Below, piece after piece: positions 36,957 through 48,807 of a stretch of DNA of 64,000 nucleotides (position 1 is the first letter of the stretch; each line of letters begins with the position of its first letter). The stretch lies in assembly GCF_025263485.1 (NCBI RefSeq), contig NZ_CP079863.1:4030001-4094000 (forward strand), read 5' to 3'. The translations under genes were made by a program, and so were the position numbers. Source of the DNA: Mycobacterium sp. SMC-2 (GTDB lineage Bacteria; Actinomycetota; Actinomycetes; Mycobacteriales; Mycobacteriaceae). The notes beneath the pieces are model-generated. The model saw only the letters and a list, made by a program, of their open reading frames with translations. It was not told the DNA's origin and searched no databases.

Positions 36957-37787
36957 ATGGCGTCGTCCGCAACGAAGCGGCCCGCGACCCGGGTTGCCGA
37001 CCTGTTGAACCCGGCGGCGATGCTGTTGCCCGCCGCGAACGTGATCATGCAGTTGTCCTTGCCCGGCGTCGGGTATGGCGTGCTGGAAAGCCCGGTCGAC
37101 AGCGGAAACGTCTACAAGCATCCGTTCAAGCGGGCCCGCACCACCGGCACCTACCTGGCGGTGGCCACCATCGGGACCGAGTCCGACCGCGCGTTGATCC
37201 GCGGCGCCGTGGACGTCGCGCACCGGCAGGTCCGGTCGACGTCCTCAAGCCCGGTGTCCTACAACGCCTTTGACTCCAAACTGCAGCTGTGGGTGGCCGC
37301 GTGCCTGTACCGCTATTTCGTCGACCAGCACGAGTTCCTGCACGGCCCGCTCGACGACGCGGCCGCCGACGCCGTCTATCTCGACGCCAAGCGGCTTGCC
37401 ACCACGCTGCAGGTGTCCGAGGACATGTGGCCGCCGGACCGGGCGGCGTTCGACGAGTACTGGAAGCGCTCGCTCGACGAGCTGCGTATCGACGCTCCGG
37501 TGCGAGAGCACTTGCGCGGGGTGGCGTCGCTGGCGTTCCTGCCGTGGCCGTTGCGCGTTCTGGCCGGCCCGTTCAACCTGTTTGCGACGACGGGGTTCTT
37601 GGCTCCGGAGTTTCGGGCGATGATGCAGCTGGACTGGTCGGATCGCCGGCAGCGCCGGTTCGAGTGGCTGCTGTCGGCGCTGCGGCTGGCCGACCTCTTC
37701 CTACCGCACGGGATCTGGCTCCTCGGCTACCAGATTTACCTGTGGGACATGCGTTTTCGTGCACGACGGGGTTGGCGGATCGTCTAG
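36957..37787 (+). CDS. MpaB/latex-clearing-like oxygenase (DUF2236)
   Basis: 276 residues. It matches the DUF2236 or MpaB fold: [55 protein letters not shown], the [29 protein letters not shown] helix and [13 protein letters not shown]. Relatives in rubber-degrading actinobacteria (Lcp) bind haem b and cleave polyisoprene, but the substrate of mycobacterial members is unknown. It corresponds in place to Rv2237 as I recall it. It starts at ATG 36957. Confidence 0.85.
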   Translation: MASSATKRPATRVADLLNPAAMLLPAANVIMQLSLPGVGYGVLESPVDSGNVYKHPFKRARTTGTYLAVATIGTESDRALIRGAVDVAHRQVRSTSSSPVSYNAFDSKLQLWVAACLYRYFVDQHEFLHGPLDDAAADAVYLDAKRLATTLQVSEDMWPPDRAAFDEYWKRSLDELRIDAPVREHLRGVASLAFLPWPLRVLAGPFNLFATTGFLAPEFRAMMQLDWSDRRQRRFEWLLSALRLADLFLPHGIWLLGYQIYLWDMRFRARRGWRIV

Positions 37788-37805
37788 GCCCGCGCCGTCT
37801 CCTTG

Positions 37806-37864
37806 CCGTCGAGTGTGCAAACGGCTTCCACGGCGTGTCTCGTCGGGAAATGCACACTGGGCGC
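37806..37864. terminator. Hairpin between convergent genes
   Basis: AGTGTGCA (37812-37819) pairs with TGCACACT (37851-37858) across a 31-nt loop, between the stops of the MpaB-like gene and the epoxide hydrolase gene. It is probably a bidirectional terminator. The motif looks like one of the common mycobacterial intergenic palindromes. Confidence 0.55.
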
Positions 37865-37872
37865 AACGCGGA

Positions 37873-39006
37873 CTAGCGCACCGTCGCGAAGAACGCGCGG
37901 AGGTCGTCGACGAACAGCTCCGGCTGCTCGAACGCGGCGAAGTGTCCTCCCCGCGGCATGTCCGTCCAATGTGTGATGTTGTAGACCGGCTCGCACCACG
38001 ACCGCGGTGACTTCAAGAGTTCCTTCGGGAAAGCGGCTATCCCGGTGGGCAGTTCGACCCGGTCCATCTGCCCCCATACCCTGAAGCTTTCCCAGTACAA
38101 CCGGGCCGAGGACGCGCCGCTGGCGGTCACCCAATAGACCATCACGTTGTCCAGCAGCTCGTCCCGGCTGAACGCATTCTCGGGATGCCCGTCGCAATCG
38201 GCCCACGCCCAGAACTTCTCGACGATCCACGCCAGCTGCCCCACCGGCGAATCCACCAGCCCGTAGCCAAGAGTTTGCGGCCGGGTGGACTGCTGCTTGG
38301 AATAACCGGTGCCCCACTTGCGGTGTTCGGCCAATGCGGCCAGCGCCCGTTGCTCCGTTTCCGTCGGGTTCTTCAGGGACTCCGGCGTGGGCCGCCCGAT
38401 CGGCATGTTGAGGTGGATGGCCGCGCAGCGGCCCCCGTTGCGGCCGATCTGCGTGGTCACCGCGGCTCCCCAGTCGCCGCCCTGCGCGCCGTAGCGGTCG
38501 TAGCCCAGGCGCAGTATCAACGTCTCCCAGGCCTTGGCGATCTTCTCCACGCCCCAGCCCGTGCGCGTGGGTTTGCCGGAGAAGCCATATCCCGGCAGCG
38601 ACGGGCAGATCACGTGGAAGGCGTCCTCGGCGCGCCCGGACACCGGGTTGGTCAGCGGCTCGATCACCTTGTGGAACTCCACGATCGAGCCGGGCCAGCC
38701 GTGGGTGATCAGCAGCGGGAACGCGCCGTCGTGCGGCGACCGGTGGTGGATGAAATGGATGTCCAGCCCGTCGATCTCGGTGACGAACTGGTCGAAGCGG
38801 TTGAGCGCGGCCTCGCGCGAGCGCCAGTCGTATTCGTCAGCCCAATAGCCGGCCAGGTCGCGGGTGTAGGCCAGCGGCATGCCCTGGCTCCAGTCGTCCA
38901 CGCATTCGGCTTCCGGCCAGCGGGTGCGCAGCAGCCGCGACCGCAGGTCTTCCAGGACGTCGTCGGGGACGTCGATCAGAAACGGTTCCACGGGTTGCTC
39001 GTCCAC
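37873..39006 (-). CDS. Epoxide hydrolase, microsomal-type fold
   Basis: 377 residues. An N-terminal EHN domain (FLIDVPDDVLEDLRSRLLRTRWPE, WSQGMPLAYTRDLAGYWADEYDWR) precedes an alpha/beta hydrolase with LLITHGWPGSIVEF (oxyanion HGWPG), AQGGDWGAAVTTQIGR (nucleophile Asp), and a C-terminal MPRGGHFAAFEQPELF (catalytic His). It should convert an epoxide to a diol; the physiological substrate is unknown, perhaps a lipid or xenobiotic. The start lies 4 nt from a 58-bp palindromic repeat, which therefore occupies its promoter region. Confidence 0.93.
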   Translation of the reverse strand: MDEQPVEPFLIDVPDDVLEDLRSRLLRTRWPEAECVDDWSQGMPLAYTRDLAGYWADEYDWRSREAALNRFDQFVTEIDGLDIHFIHHRSPHDGAFPLLITHGWPGSIVEFHKVIEPLTNPVSGRAEDAFHVICPSLPGYGFSGKPTRTGWGVEKIAKAWETLILRLGYDRYGAQGGDWGAAVTTQIGRNGGRCAAIHLNMPIGRPTPESLKNPTETEQRALAALAEHRKWGTGYSKQQSTRPQTLGYGLVDSPVGQLAWIVEKFWAWADCDGHPENAFSRDELLDNVMVYWVTASGASSARLYWESFRVWGQMDRVELPTGIAAFPKELLKSPRSWCEPVYNITHWTDMPRGGHFAAFEQPELFVDDLRAFFATVR

Positions 39007-39009
39007 TGC

Positions 39010-39067
39010 GCGAGCGTAACCCCACCGCGAAGATCGCGGCCGAAAGTCGCAGCCCGGTTACGCTCGC
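39010..39067. repeat. 58-bp dispersed palindrome, copy A
   Basis: An imperfect palindrome with outer arms GCGAGCGTAAC and GTTACGCTCGC. The same 58-bp unit recurs at 39770-39827 and 51561-51618 in the same orientation. This copy lies between divergent genes, so it is not simply a terminator. Confidence 0.85.
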
Positions 39068-39093
39068 AATAGCTCGCCCGCGAGGATGACACC

Positions 39094-39759
39094 ATGCGTC
39101 CCAGGCTGACCGCGCGGGTGGAACACACTCGGTCGCTCCCGGTCCTCGTCTGGGAATTCGCCGAGCCTCGACTGTGCATCTCCTCGGGCCCGCTTGGCGG
39201 CGGCATCGGTGCCCGGGACTGGTTGGTCAACGCAACGGTCCCACTTGATTACGACCGGACCGACCCGGACCGCCACCTGACCGAGCTCGGCACCGCGCTC
39301 GGGCTCGTCGGCGCCGGCTGCGGGCTGCTCACGGCGGTCGACGTGACGCGCCACCACCTGGCCGCCGACGGCGGCGTGCATGCCGCCGCCACCGTGGGGC
39401 TCTCCAGCCCGGCCTGGGCGGCCGCGCCCGACGGGCACTTCCGCCGCGAGTCGCCGTACCGCGTCGGGACGATCAACGTCGTCGTCGCGGTGCCGGTGCG
39501 GCTGTCGCAGGCCGCCCTGGTCAACGCCGTGGCCACCGCGACGGAGGCGAAGGCACAGGCGTTGCACGAGACCGGGATACGGGCCACCGGAACCGCCTCG
39601 GATGCGATCGTCGTGCACTGTCCGACGGACGGGGCCGCGGAGGCATTCGGCGGGCCGCGCTCGGCGTTCGGCGCCCGGATCGCACGGGCGGTGCACGCTG
39701 CCGTGCTCGCCGGCGCCCGGTGGTGGGTCTCAGGGCCGCCCGAGCAACGATCCACCTAA
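39094..39759 (+). CDS. cbiZ: Adenosylcobinamide amidohydrolase
   Basis: 221 residues. It matches CbiZ: GGIGARDWLVNATVPLDYDR near the N-terminus, GCGLLTAVDVTR, the central VGTINVVVAVPVRLSQAALVNAV, ATEAKAQALHE and ATGTASDAIVVHCP, ending with GGPRSAFGARIARAVHAAV. CbiZ strips the aminopropanol arm from cobinamide to give cobyric acid, allowing salvage and remodelling of foreign corrinoids. It lies near cobC and cobD and is flanked on both sides by copies of the same 58-bp palindrome, which may mark its insertion. I do not recall it in M. tuberculosis. Confidence 0.88.
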   Translation: MRPRLTARVEHTRSLPVLVWEFAEPRLCISSGPLGGGIGARDWLVNATVPLDYDRTDPDRHLTELGTALGLVGAGCGLLTAVDVTRHHLAADGGVHAAATVGLSSPAWAAAPDGHFRRESPYRVGTINVVVAVPVRLSQAALVNAVATATEAKAQALHETGIRATGTASDAIVVHCPTDGAAEAFGGPRSAFGARIARAVHAAVLAGARWWVSGPPEQRST

Positions 39760-39769
39760 CACCCAGCCC

Positions 39770-39827
39770 GCGAGCGTAGCCCCACTGCGAAAATCCAAGC
39801 CGAAAGTCGCCATGGCGTTACGCTCGC
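39770..39827. repeat. 58-bp dispersed palindrome, copy B
   Basis: Second copy of the palindrome, with arms GCGAGCGTAGC and GTTACGCTCGC, located between the convergent cbiZ and tRNA-Val genes. It has the same orientation and length as copies A and C. Confidence 0.85.
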
Positions 39828-39841
39828 GGAGCCGAATCCTG

Positions 39842-39913
39842 TGGGCGCGGACGGTATCGAACCGCCGACCGCTGGTGTGTAAAACCAGAGCTCTACCACT
39901 GAGCTACGCGCCC
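39842..39913 (-). tRNA. tRNA-Val (anticodon TAC)
   Basis: On the minus strand a 72-nt cloverleaf starts GGGCGCGTAGCTCAGTGGT. Its anticodon stem CTGGT/ACCAG encloses TTTACAC, giving anticodon TAC (Val, GUA codons). The T-loop is GGTTCGATACC, and the acceptor stem closes with CGCGCCC and discriminator A. CCA is not encoded. Confidence 0.95.
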
Positions 39914-39972
39914 TGTGCCCCGGGCAGGCTACACGCACCAAGCCCAAGTACCCAAAACTTTGCCATCCGCGA

Positions 39973-40030
39973 CGAGCGTCCGTGTTTGCCCGCCCCGCAC
40001 GGCGTGTCGACGTACAAACACGCGCGCTCG
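39973..40030. terminator. Long hairpin downstream of ahpE
   Basis: CGAGCGTCCGTGTTTG (39973-39988) pairs with CAAACACGCGCGCTCG (40015-40030) with two mismatches across a 26-nt loop. It lies between ahpE (stop at 40039) and tRNA-Val, both on the minus strand, so it may terminate the DUF3052-ahpE transcript. It looks like a different family of intergenic palindrome from the 58-bp one. Confidence 0.6.
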
Positions 40031-40038
40031 CGAACGAC

Positions 40039-40500
40039 TCAGCCCCGCAAAGCCCCCAGCGCGTCGATCCACAACCGCTGATTGCGGGATTCACCGGGCT
40101 GTTTGCACTCCGCGAACCGGATCACGCCGGACCGGTCGACGACGAAGGTGCCGCGATTGGGGTAGCCGGCCTCGGAGTTGAACACGCCGTAGGCCTGGCT
40201 GACCTCGCCGTGCGGCCAGAAATCCGACAGCACCGGGAAGGTGAACCCGCTTTCCAGCGACCAGATCCGGTGCGTGGGCGGTGGTCCCACCGAGATGGCC
40301 AGCGTGGCGCTGTCGTCGTTCTCGTAGTCGGGCAGGTGATCGCGCACCTGGTCCAGCTCGCCCTGGCAGATGCCGGTGAAGGCCAGCGGGAAGAACACCA
40401 ACAGGACGTTCTTGGCGCCGCGGTAGGCGCTCAGGGTGACGCGCTGTTGATTCTGGTCACGCAGTGTGAAATCCGGGGCGGTGGCGCCAACGGGCAGCAT
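40039..40500 (-). CDS. ahpE: One-Cys peroxiredoxin AhpE
   Basis: 153 residues from ATG 40500. The active site is VFFPLAFTGICQGELDQV, with the catalytic Thr (TGIC) three residues before the peroxidatic Cys; no conventional resolving Cys follows. AhpE of M. tuberculosis (Rv2238c) reduces hydroperoxides and peroxynitrite, using mycothiol/mycoredoxin-1 for recycling. The ATG overlaps the stop of the DUF3052 gene by 1 nt (TGATG), so both are co-translated. Unlike the Tpx paralogue at 27 kb, its catalytic motif is intact. Confidence 0.95.
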   Translation of the reverse strand: MLPVGATAPDFTLRDQNQQRVTLSAYRGAKNVLLVFFPLAFTGICQGELDQVRDHLPDYENDDSATLAISVGPPPTHRIWSLESGFTFPVLSDFWPHGEVSQAYGVFNSEAGYPNRGTFVVDRSGVIRFAECKQPGESRNQRLWIDALGALRG

Positions 40501-40922
40501 CAACGCTTCCCGGTTCGGGACTTCGGCTGCACCAGCCGGCTGGCGCTCCAGTCACCCAAGTTGACCGACGACGTCGGCATCAGGCCTGCGGTGGGGGCCG
40601 CCTCGGCGATCTCGGCCGGCAGGACGTGGCCGGGCTTGCCGGTTTTGGGCGTCAGCACCCAGATCACGCCGTCCTCGGCCAGCGGGCCGATCGCGTCCAT
40701 CAGGGTGTCCACCAGGTCGCCGTCGCCGTCGCGCCACCACAGCAGCACGACGTCGACCACCTCGTCAGTGTCCTCGTCGAGTAGCTCACCGCCGCAGGCT
40801 TCCTCGACGTCAGCGCGGATGTCGTCGTCGGCGTCCTCGTCCCAGCCCCATTCCTGGACAACTTGGTCTCGTTGGATGCCCAATTTGCGAGCGTAGCTCG
40901 GGGCGTGATCCGCCGCGACCAC
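40500..40922 (-). CDS. DUF3052 family protein
   Basis: 140 residues, acidic: SYARKLGIQRDQVVQEWGWDEDADDDIRADVEEACGGEL, then VVDVVLLWWRDGDGDLVDTLMDAIGPLAEDGVIWVLTPKTGKPG and a basic C-terminus (VQPKSRTGKR). This is a conserved actinobacterial family of unknown function, and the fixed coupling to ahpE suggests a link with redox defence. It starts at GTG 40922. Confidence 0.9.
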   Translation of the reverse strand: MVAADHAPSYARKLGIQRDQVVQEWGWDEDADDDIRADVEEACGGELLDEDTDEVVDVVLLWWRDGDGDLVDTLMDAIGPLAEDGVIWVLTPKTGKPGHVLPAEIAEAAPTAGLMPTSSVNLGDWSASRLVQPKSRTGKR

Positions 40923-41014
40923 CGTGGAGCCTCCTTAAACCGTCCAGTGCCGTGCGATGGGGATTATCGTCGCACAGCCGCAACCAGGTCGACACCCGCG
41001 CCTCACGGGGCGCC

Positions 41015-41596
41015 TCAGAACACTGCCAGGCAGAGTTTCAGCGCCTTCGTCTTGGCGTCGTTGAGCAGGTCCACCCGGCGATTGAATTCGCCGGTCGCCG
41101 CGTGGGTGCCGATGGCGCTAGCCACCCCGCGGGCCGCGTCGATATACGTGTTGAAGGCGTCCTTCAGCTGCTGCGACAGCGCCTCGCTCAAGCTGTTGCT
41201 CACGGTGTCGGCGCTGTTGTTGAGCGCGTCGATGGCCGGGCCCTCGGTCGGGCCGGTGTTGCGGCCCGCGTTGAACGCGCCGACAAAGATGTTCACCTTG
41301 TCGATCGCGTCCTTGCTCGAGGTGGCCAGCGTGTCGCACGAGGTGCGCACCGCCTTGGTGGTCAGCGATTGCTGCCGCTGGGATTCGCGGACCCGCGACG
41401 TCGCCGACGACGCGGACACCGACGCCGAGACAGACTGCCGATAGGCCGGTGCCACCTGAGTGTCGGGTGTGGCCGTGCCGTTGGTGACGGTGGTACACCC
41501 CACGATCCCCATCAGCGTCGCCGCGATACATCCGAGCGCCAGAGCACCTCGCCTGGGGACGCTCCCCCCAAGGACGGCGCGCCATCCGATGAGCAC
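41015..41596 (-). CDS. Conserved lipoprotein (Rv2240c-like)
   Basis: 193 residues. The signal [20 protein letters not shown] ends in a lipobox Cys (GIVGC, Cys34). After a Ser/Thr-rich stretch comes a helical domain with [57 protein letters not shown] and a C-terminal [16 protein letters not shown]; two Cys may pair. It probably sits on the outer face of the membrane; function unknown. It diverges from aceE. The exact start is uncertain, as an internal GTG could shorten the leader. Confidence 0.8.
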   Translation of the reverse strand: MLIGWRAVLGGSVPRRGALALGCIAATLMGIVGCTTVTNGTATPDTQVAPAYRQSVSASVSASSATSRVRESQRQQSLTTKAVRTSCDTLATSSKDAIDKVNIFVGAFNAGRNTGPTEGPAIDALNNSADTVSNSLSEALSQQLKDAFNTYIDAARGVASAIGTHAATGEFNRRVDLLNDAKTKALKLCLAVF

Positions 41597-41781
41597 GGCT
41601 CCTGACGTTACCGGGTGGCCTTCCCGATCGCCCCGCTACGCACAAGTTCGTGTCCGCCGGATGAACCCGCGTCAGCTACCCGGCGTCGGCTGGCCCCGCG
41701 AAACGCCGGTGCGGCACGATAGAGGGACACGGTGCACAGCACCCCGAGGGCACAAGCCCCGCCAACCACAGGAGCAGTGCG

Positions 41782-44574
<2,793 letters not shown>

Positions 44575-44664
44575 CGTCCGCCCCGCGAGCCCTCGCCCGG
44601 CCAGCCGGGGCCACGACGCCAAAAACCACCCGCACCCTTTGGTGGATACTTCCAAATTGTGGCG

Positions 44665-44670
44665 TAGGTT
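44665..44670 (+). promoter_or_regulatory. -10 of mabR, leaderless arrangement
   Basis: TAGGTT is followed after 6 nt (TTAGGG) by GTG 44677, the geometry of a leaderless mycobacterial mRNA. No convincing -35. Confidence 0.5.
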
Positions 44671-44676
44671 TTAGGG

Positions 44677-46002
44677 GTGAATGACAACCCCTTCGCCGGG
44701 CCATTCGCCAAGCAGCCCCGGTCCCCGCTCGAACTGCTGAACACGGTGCCGGATTCCGTGCTGCGCCGGCTGAAGCAGTACTCCGGCCGGCTGGCCACCG
44801 AAGCGGTCTCGGTCATGCAGGAGCGGTTGCCCTTCTTCGCCGACCTGGAGGCGTCGCAGCGGGCCAGCGTGGCGCTGGTGGTGCAGACGGCCATCAACAA
44901 CTTCGTCGAGTGGATGCAGGACCCGCACAGCAACGTCAGCTACACCGCCCAGGCCTTCGAGCTGGTGCCCCAGGACCTGGCCCGCCGAATCGCGTTGCGG
45001 CACAGCGTCGACATGGTGCGCGTCACTATGGAGTTCTTCGAAGAGGTGCTGCCGCTGGTGGCCCGCTCCGAGGAGCAGCTGACGGCCCTGACGGTGGGCG
45101 TCTTGAAGTACAGCCGCGACCTGGCGTTCACCGCCGCGTCGGCCTACGCGAACGCGGCCGAGGCGCGCGGCACCTGGGACAGCCGGATGGAGGCCAGCGT
45201 CGTCGACGCGGTGGTCCGCGGGGACACCGGCCCCGAGTTGTTGTCCCGGGCCGCGGCGCTCAACTGGGACACCACCGCCCCGGCGACGGTCGTGGTCGGC
45301 GCCCCCGCCCCCGGCCGGGACGGGACGACCGGGCCGGGCGACGACCAGCGGGCCAGTCAGCACGTCCGCGACGTCGCCGCCCAGCACGGCCGCGCGGCCC
45401 TCACCGACGTGCACGGCACCTGGCTGGTCGCCATCGTGTCGGGCCAACTGTCACCTACCGACAAATTCCTCGGCGACCTGTTGCAAGCCTTCTCCGACGG
45501 CCCGGTGGTCATCGGGCCCACCGCGCCCATGCTGACCGCGGCCTATCACAGCGCGAGCGAGGCGATTTCGGGGATGAACGCCGTCGGCGGCTGGCGTGGG
45601 GCGCCCCGGCCCGTGCTGGCGCGGGAACTCCTGCCCGAACGCGCCCTGATGGGGGACGCGTCGGCGATCGTGGCCTTGCACACCGACGTCATGGGCCCGT
45701 TGGCCGCCGCGGGGCCCACCCTCATCGAGACTCTTGACGCTTACTTAGATTGTGGCGGCGCGATTGAAGCTTGTGCCAGAAAGTTGTTCGTTCATCCAAA
45801 CACGGTGCGTTACCGGCTCAAGCGGATCACCGACTTCACCGGACGCGATCCCACCCAGCCCCGCGACGCATATGTGCTGCGAGTGGCGGCGACCGTCGGC
45901 CAGCTCAACTACCCGACCGCTCCCGCTAGCGTCGGCACCAACGCGCTGCCCCCGGTTCCGCTGCCGGTCAGGGCGGCTATCGGCGATCACTCCGAGCCAT
46001 AG
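44677..46002 (+). CDS. mabR: PucR-family regulator of the FAS-II operon
   Basis: 441 residues. A long N-terminal regulatory region (VLRRLKQYSGRLATEAVSVMQ, YTAQAFELVPQDLARRIALRHSVDMVRVTMEFFEEVLPL) precedes a GGDEF-like middle part and a C-terminal PucR helix-turn-helix (TLDAYLDCGG, ARKLFVHPNTVRYRLKRIT). In M. tuberculosis Rv2242 (MabR) binds upstream of fabD and controls mycolic acid synthesis. The 140-nt gap to fabD would hold its target. The start GTG 44677 has no Shine-Dalgarno but a suitably placed -10. Confidence 0.93.
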   Translation: MNDNPFAGPFAKQPRSPLELLNTVPDSVLRRLKQYSGRLATEAVSVMQERLPFFADLEASQRASVALVVQTAINNFVEWMQDPHSNVSYTAQAFELVPQDLARRIALRHSVDMVRVTMEFFEEVLPLVARSEEQLTALTVGVLKYSRDLAFTAASAYANAAEARGTWDSRMEASVVDAVVRGDTGPELLSRAAALNWDTTAPATVVVGAPAPGRDGTTGPGDDQRASQHVRDVAAQHGRAALTDVHGTWLVAIVSGQLSPTDKFLGDLLQAFSDGPVVIGPTAPMLTAAYHSASEAISGMNAVGGWRGAPRPVLARELLPERALMGDASAIVALHTDVMGPLAAAGPTLIETLDAYLDCGGAIEACARKLFVHPNTVRYRLKRITDFTGRDPTQPRDAYVLRVAATVGQLNYPTAPASVGTNALPPVPLPVRAAIGDHSEP

Positions 46003-46142
46003 TGACCCAGGCAACAGGTCGCGGCACGGTATCGAACTCGTAGCTTACGGAGCTATTTTGTAGGGAGTACACAAAAACCTAAGACCAGGTTCATAATCTG
46101 TTACACCCGCCAAAACCGTTTCCACAGTGTTCTCTTAAACAC
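46003..46142 (+). promoter_or_regulatory. Promoter region of the FAS-II operon
   Basis: An AT-richer gap between mabR and fabD. It contains a TAATCT -10 candidate at 46094-46099. MabR is known to bind in this region in M. tuberculosis. I could not define its operator by eye. Confidence 0.45.
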
Positions 46143-47051
46143 GTGATCGCATTGCTTGCGCCCGGACAGGGCTCGCAGACCGAGGGGATGCTGGCGCCGT
46201 GGCTCGACCTGCCGGGCGCCGCAGACCAGCTCGACCTGTGGTCGAAGGCCAGCGGCCTCGACCTCGTCCGGCTGGGCACCACCGCGTCGACCGAGGAGAT
46301 CACCGACACCGCGGTCACTCAGCCCCTGGTCGTCGCCGCCACCCTGCTGGCCCACCAGGAGCTCACCAAGCGCGGCCTGCTGGCCGACCAGGACCTCATC
46401 GTGGCCGGGCACTCCGTCGGCGAGATCGCGGCCTACGCGATCGCCGGTGTGATGGCCGCCGATGACGCCGTGGCGCTGGCCGCCACCCGGGGCGCCGAAA
46501 TGGCCAAGGCGTGCGCCATCGAGCCGACCGGCATGTCCGCGGTGCTCGGCGGTGACGAGGCCGAGGTGCTGACCCGTCTCGAGCAGCTCGACCTGTTCCC
46601 CGCCAACCGCAACGCCGCCGGCCAGATCGTCGCCGCCGGCCCGCTGACGGCGCTGGAGAAGCTGGCCGAGGACCCGCCGGCCAAGGCCCGGGTCCGCGCG
46701 CTCGGCGTGGCCGGCGCGTTCCACACCAAGTACATGGCTCCGGCCCTCGACCGCTACGCCGCCGCGGCGGCCGCCGTCGAGACCTCCGAGCCCACCGCGA
46801 CGCTGCTGTCGAACCGCGACGGACAGCCCGTCGCCTCCGCGGCCGCGGCGATGGACGCGCTGGTCGCCCAGCTGACCCAGCCGGTGCGCTGGGACCTGTG
46901 CACGGCGACCATGCGTGACCGGGAGATCACGGCGGCCGTGGAGTTCCCCCCCGCGGGCACTCTGACCGGCATCGCCAAACGCGAACTTCGGGGGGTTACC
47001 ACCCGCGCCGTCAAGGCACCCGCAGACCTGGACGCACTGGCCGAACTCTAA
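46143..47051 (+). CDS. fabD: Malonyl-CoA:ACP transacylase
   Basis: 302 residues from GTG 46143 (MIALLAPGQGSQTEGML). The active-site Ser is in VAGHSVGEIAAYAIAGV; the catalytic His is in ALGVAGAFHTKYMAPAL; GQGSQ at the N-terminus forms the oxyanion hole. It loads malonate from malonyl-CoA onto AcpM, providing extender units for KasA and KasB. It is the first gene of the operon fabD-acpM-kasA-kasB-accD6, 81 nt before acpM. Confidence 0.97.
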   Translation: MIALLAPGQGSQTEGMLAPWLDLPGAADQLDLWSKASGLDLVRLGTTASTEEITDTAVTQPLVVAATLLAHQELTKRGLLADQDLIVAGHSVGEIAAYAIAGVMAADDAVALAATRGAEMAKACAIEPTGMSAVLGGDEAEVLTRLEQLDLFPANRNAAGQIVAAGPLTALEKLAEDPPAKARVRALGVAGAFHTKYMAPALDRYAAAAAAVETSEPTATLLSNRDGQPVASAAAAMDALVAQLTQPVRWDLCTATMRDREITAAVEFPPAGTLTGIAKRELRGVTTRAVKAPADLDALAEL

Positions 47052-47132
47052 AGCCGCATCCAGTACAACCACATAACGCTCTATAAGAACGCTCTGTTCG
47101 ACCAACACAACACATCACGAAGGGAAGACGCT

Positions 47133-47477
47133 GTGGCCGTCAGCCAGGAAGAAATCATTGCCGGTATCGCGGAGATCATCGAAGAGGTCACCGGTATCGA
47201 GCCGTCCGAGGTCACCCCGGAGAAGTCGTTCGTCGACGACCTGGACATCGACTCGCTGTCGATGGTGGAGATCGCGGTGCAGACCGAGGACAAGTACGGC
47301 GTCAAGATCCCGGACGAGGACCTCGCCGGTCTGCGCACCGTCGGTGACGTCGTCTCCTACATCCAGAAGCTCGAGGAAGAGAACCCCGAGGCCGCCGAGG
47401 CCCTGCGCGCCAAGCTGGAGACGGAGAACCCCGAGGCCGTCGCCAACGTCAAGGCGAGGATGGAAGCGGACAAGTGA
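47133..47477 (+). CDS. acpM: Meromycolate extension acyl carrier protein
   Basis: 114 residues, longer than general ACPs because of the C-terminal Glu/Ala-rich extension ([23 protein letters not shown]) typical of mycobacterial AcpM. The phosphopantetheine site is [13 protein letters not shown] with Ser41. It carries growing meromycolate chains in FAS-II. GTG start, preceded by GAAGGGAAG. The stop overlaps the kasA start by 4 nt (GTGA). Confidence 0.98.
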   Translation: MAVSQEEIIAGIAEIIEEVTGIEPSEVTPEKSFVDDLDIDSLSMVEIAVQTEDKYGVKIPDEDLAGLRTVGDVVSYIQKLEEENPEAAEALRAKLETENPEAVANVKARMEADK

Positions 47478-48724
47478 GCAAGCCTTCCACTGCTAATGGC
47501 GGTTACCCCAGCGTTGTGGTAACCGCTGTCACGGCGACGACGTCGATCGCGCCGGACATCGAGAGCACGTGGAAGGGATTGTTGGCCGGCGAAAGCGGCA
47601 TCCACGTACTCGAAGACGAGTTCGTAACCAAGTGGGACCTGCCCGTCAAGATCGGCGGTCACCTCAAGGAGCCCATCGACGAGCACATGAGCCGGCTCGA
47701 CCTGCGGCGCATGTCCTACGTCCAACGGTTGGCCAAGCTGCTCAGCACTCAGCTGTGGGAGACCGCCGGGAACCCGGAGCTCGACCCCGACCGGTTCTCG
47801 GTCGTGGTCGGCACCGGGCTCGGCGGCGCCGAAAGGATCGTGGAGAGCTACGACCTGATGAACGAGGGCGGCCCCCGCAAGGTGTCGCCGCTCGCCGTTC
47901 AGATGATCATGCCCAACGGCGCCGCGGCGGTGGTGGGCCTGCAGCTCGGGGCGCGTGCCGGGGTGATCACCCCGGTGTCGGCCTGCTCGTCGGGCTCCGA
48001 AGCGATCGCCCACGCCTGGCGCCAGATCGTCATGGGTGACGCCGACGTCGCCGTCTGCGGTGGCGTCGAGGGTCCCATCGAGGCGCTGCCCATCGCGGCG
48101 TTCTCCATGATGCGGGCCATGTCCACTCGCAACGACGAGCCCGAACGCGCGTCCAGGCCGTTCGACAAGGACCGCGACGGCTTCGTGTTCGGCGAGGCCG
48201 GGGCCATGATGCTCATCGAGACCGAGGAGCACGCCAAGGCCCGCGGCGCCAAGCCGCTGGCCCGGTTGATGGGCGCCGGCATCACTTCCGACGCGTTCCA
48301 CATGGTGGCGCCGGCGCCGGACGGCGTGCGCGCCGGCCGGGCAATGCAACGGTCGCTCGAGTTGGCGGGCTTGTCCGCCAAGGACATCGACCACGTCAAC
48401 GCCCACGGCACGGCGACACCGATCGGCGACACGGCCGAGGCCAACGCCATCCGGGTCGCCGGCTGCGAACAGGCGGCGGTGTACGCGCCGAAGTCGGCGC
48501 TGGGCCACTCCATCGGCGCGGTAGGCGCGCTGGAATCTGTCCTCACGGTATTGAGCCTTCGGGACGGCGTGATACCGCCAACACTGAACTACGAGACCCC
48601 AGATCCCGAGATCGACCTTGATGTTGTCGCGGGCGAACCTCGCTACGGCGATTTCCGTTACGCAATCAACAACTCGTTCGGATTCGGTGGCCACAACGTG
48701 GCGCTCGCCTTCGGGCGGTACTGA
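47474..48724 (+). CDS. kasA: Beta-ketoacyl-ACP synthase KasA
   Basis: 416 residues. The Cys-His-His triad of elongating condensing enzymes is visible: [15 protein letters not shown] (Cys), [12 protein letters not shown] (His) and [14 protein letters not shown] (His). KasA performs initial elongation of C16-type primers by malonyl-AcpM and is a target of thiolactomycin. It is translationally coupled to acpM; 83 nt separate it from kasB. Confidence 0.98.
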   Translation: MSKPSTANGGYPSVVVTAVTATTSIAPDIESTWKGLLAGESGIHVLEDEFVTKWDLPVKIGGHLKEPIDEHMSRLDLRRMSYVQRLAKLLSTQLWETAGNPELDPDRFSVVVGTGLGGAERIVESYDLMNEGGPRKVSPLAVQMIMPNGAAAVVGLQLGARAGVITPVSACSSGSEAIAHAWRQIVMGDADVAVCGGVEGPIEALPIAAFSMMRAMSTRNDEPERASRPFDKDRDGFVFGEAGAMMLIETEEHAKARGAKPLARLMGAGITSDAFHMVAPAPDGVRAGRAMQRSLELAGLSAKDIDHVNAHGTATPIGDTAEANAIRVAGCEQAAVYAPKSALGHSIGAVGALESVLTVLSLRDGVIPPTLNYETPDPEIDLDVVAGEPRYGDFRYAINNSFGFGGHNVALAFGRY

Positions 48725-48807
48725 ACCTGGATGGTGGCGACCCGCTTCGCCCGGCCTCGCCGGGCTCGCGATCACCACTAAGCACGGAAGGAACGTTCGC
48801 AAGACCC

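Noticed and set aside
32644..39067. Cobalamin riboswitch near cobC, cobD or cbiZ
   Set aside because: I looked for the conserved B12-box in the upstream gaps and saw none; most gaps are also too short.
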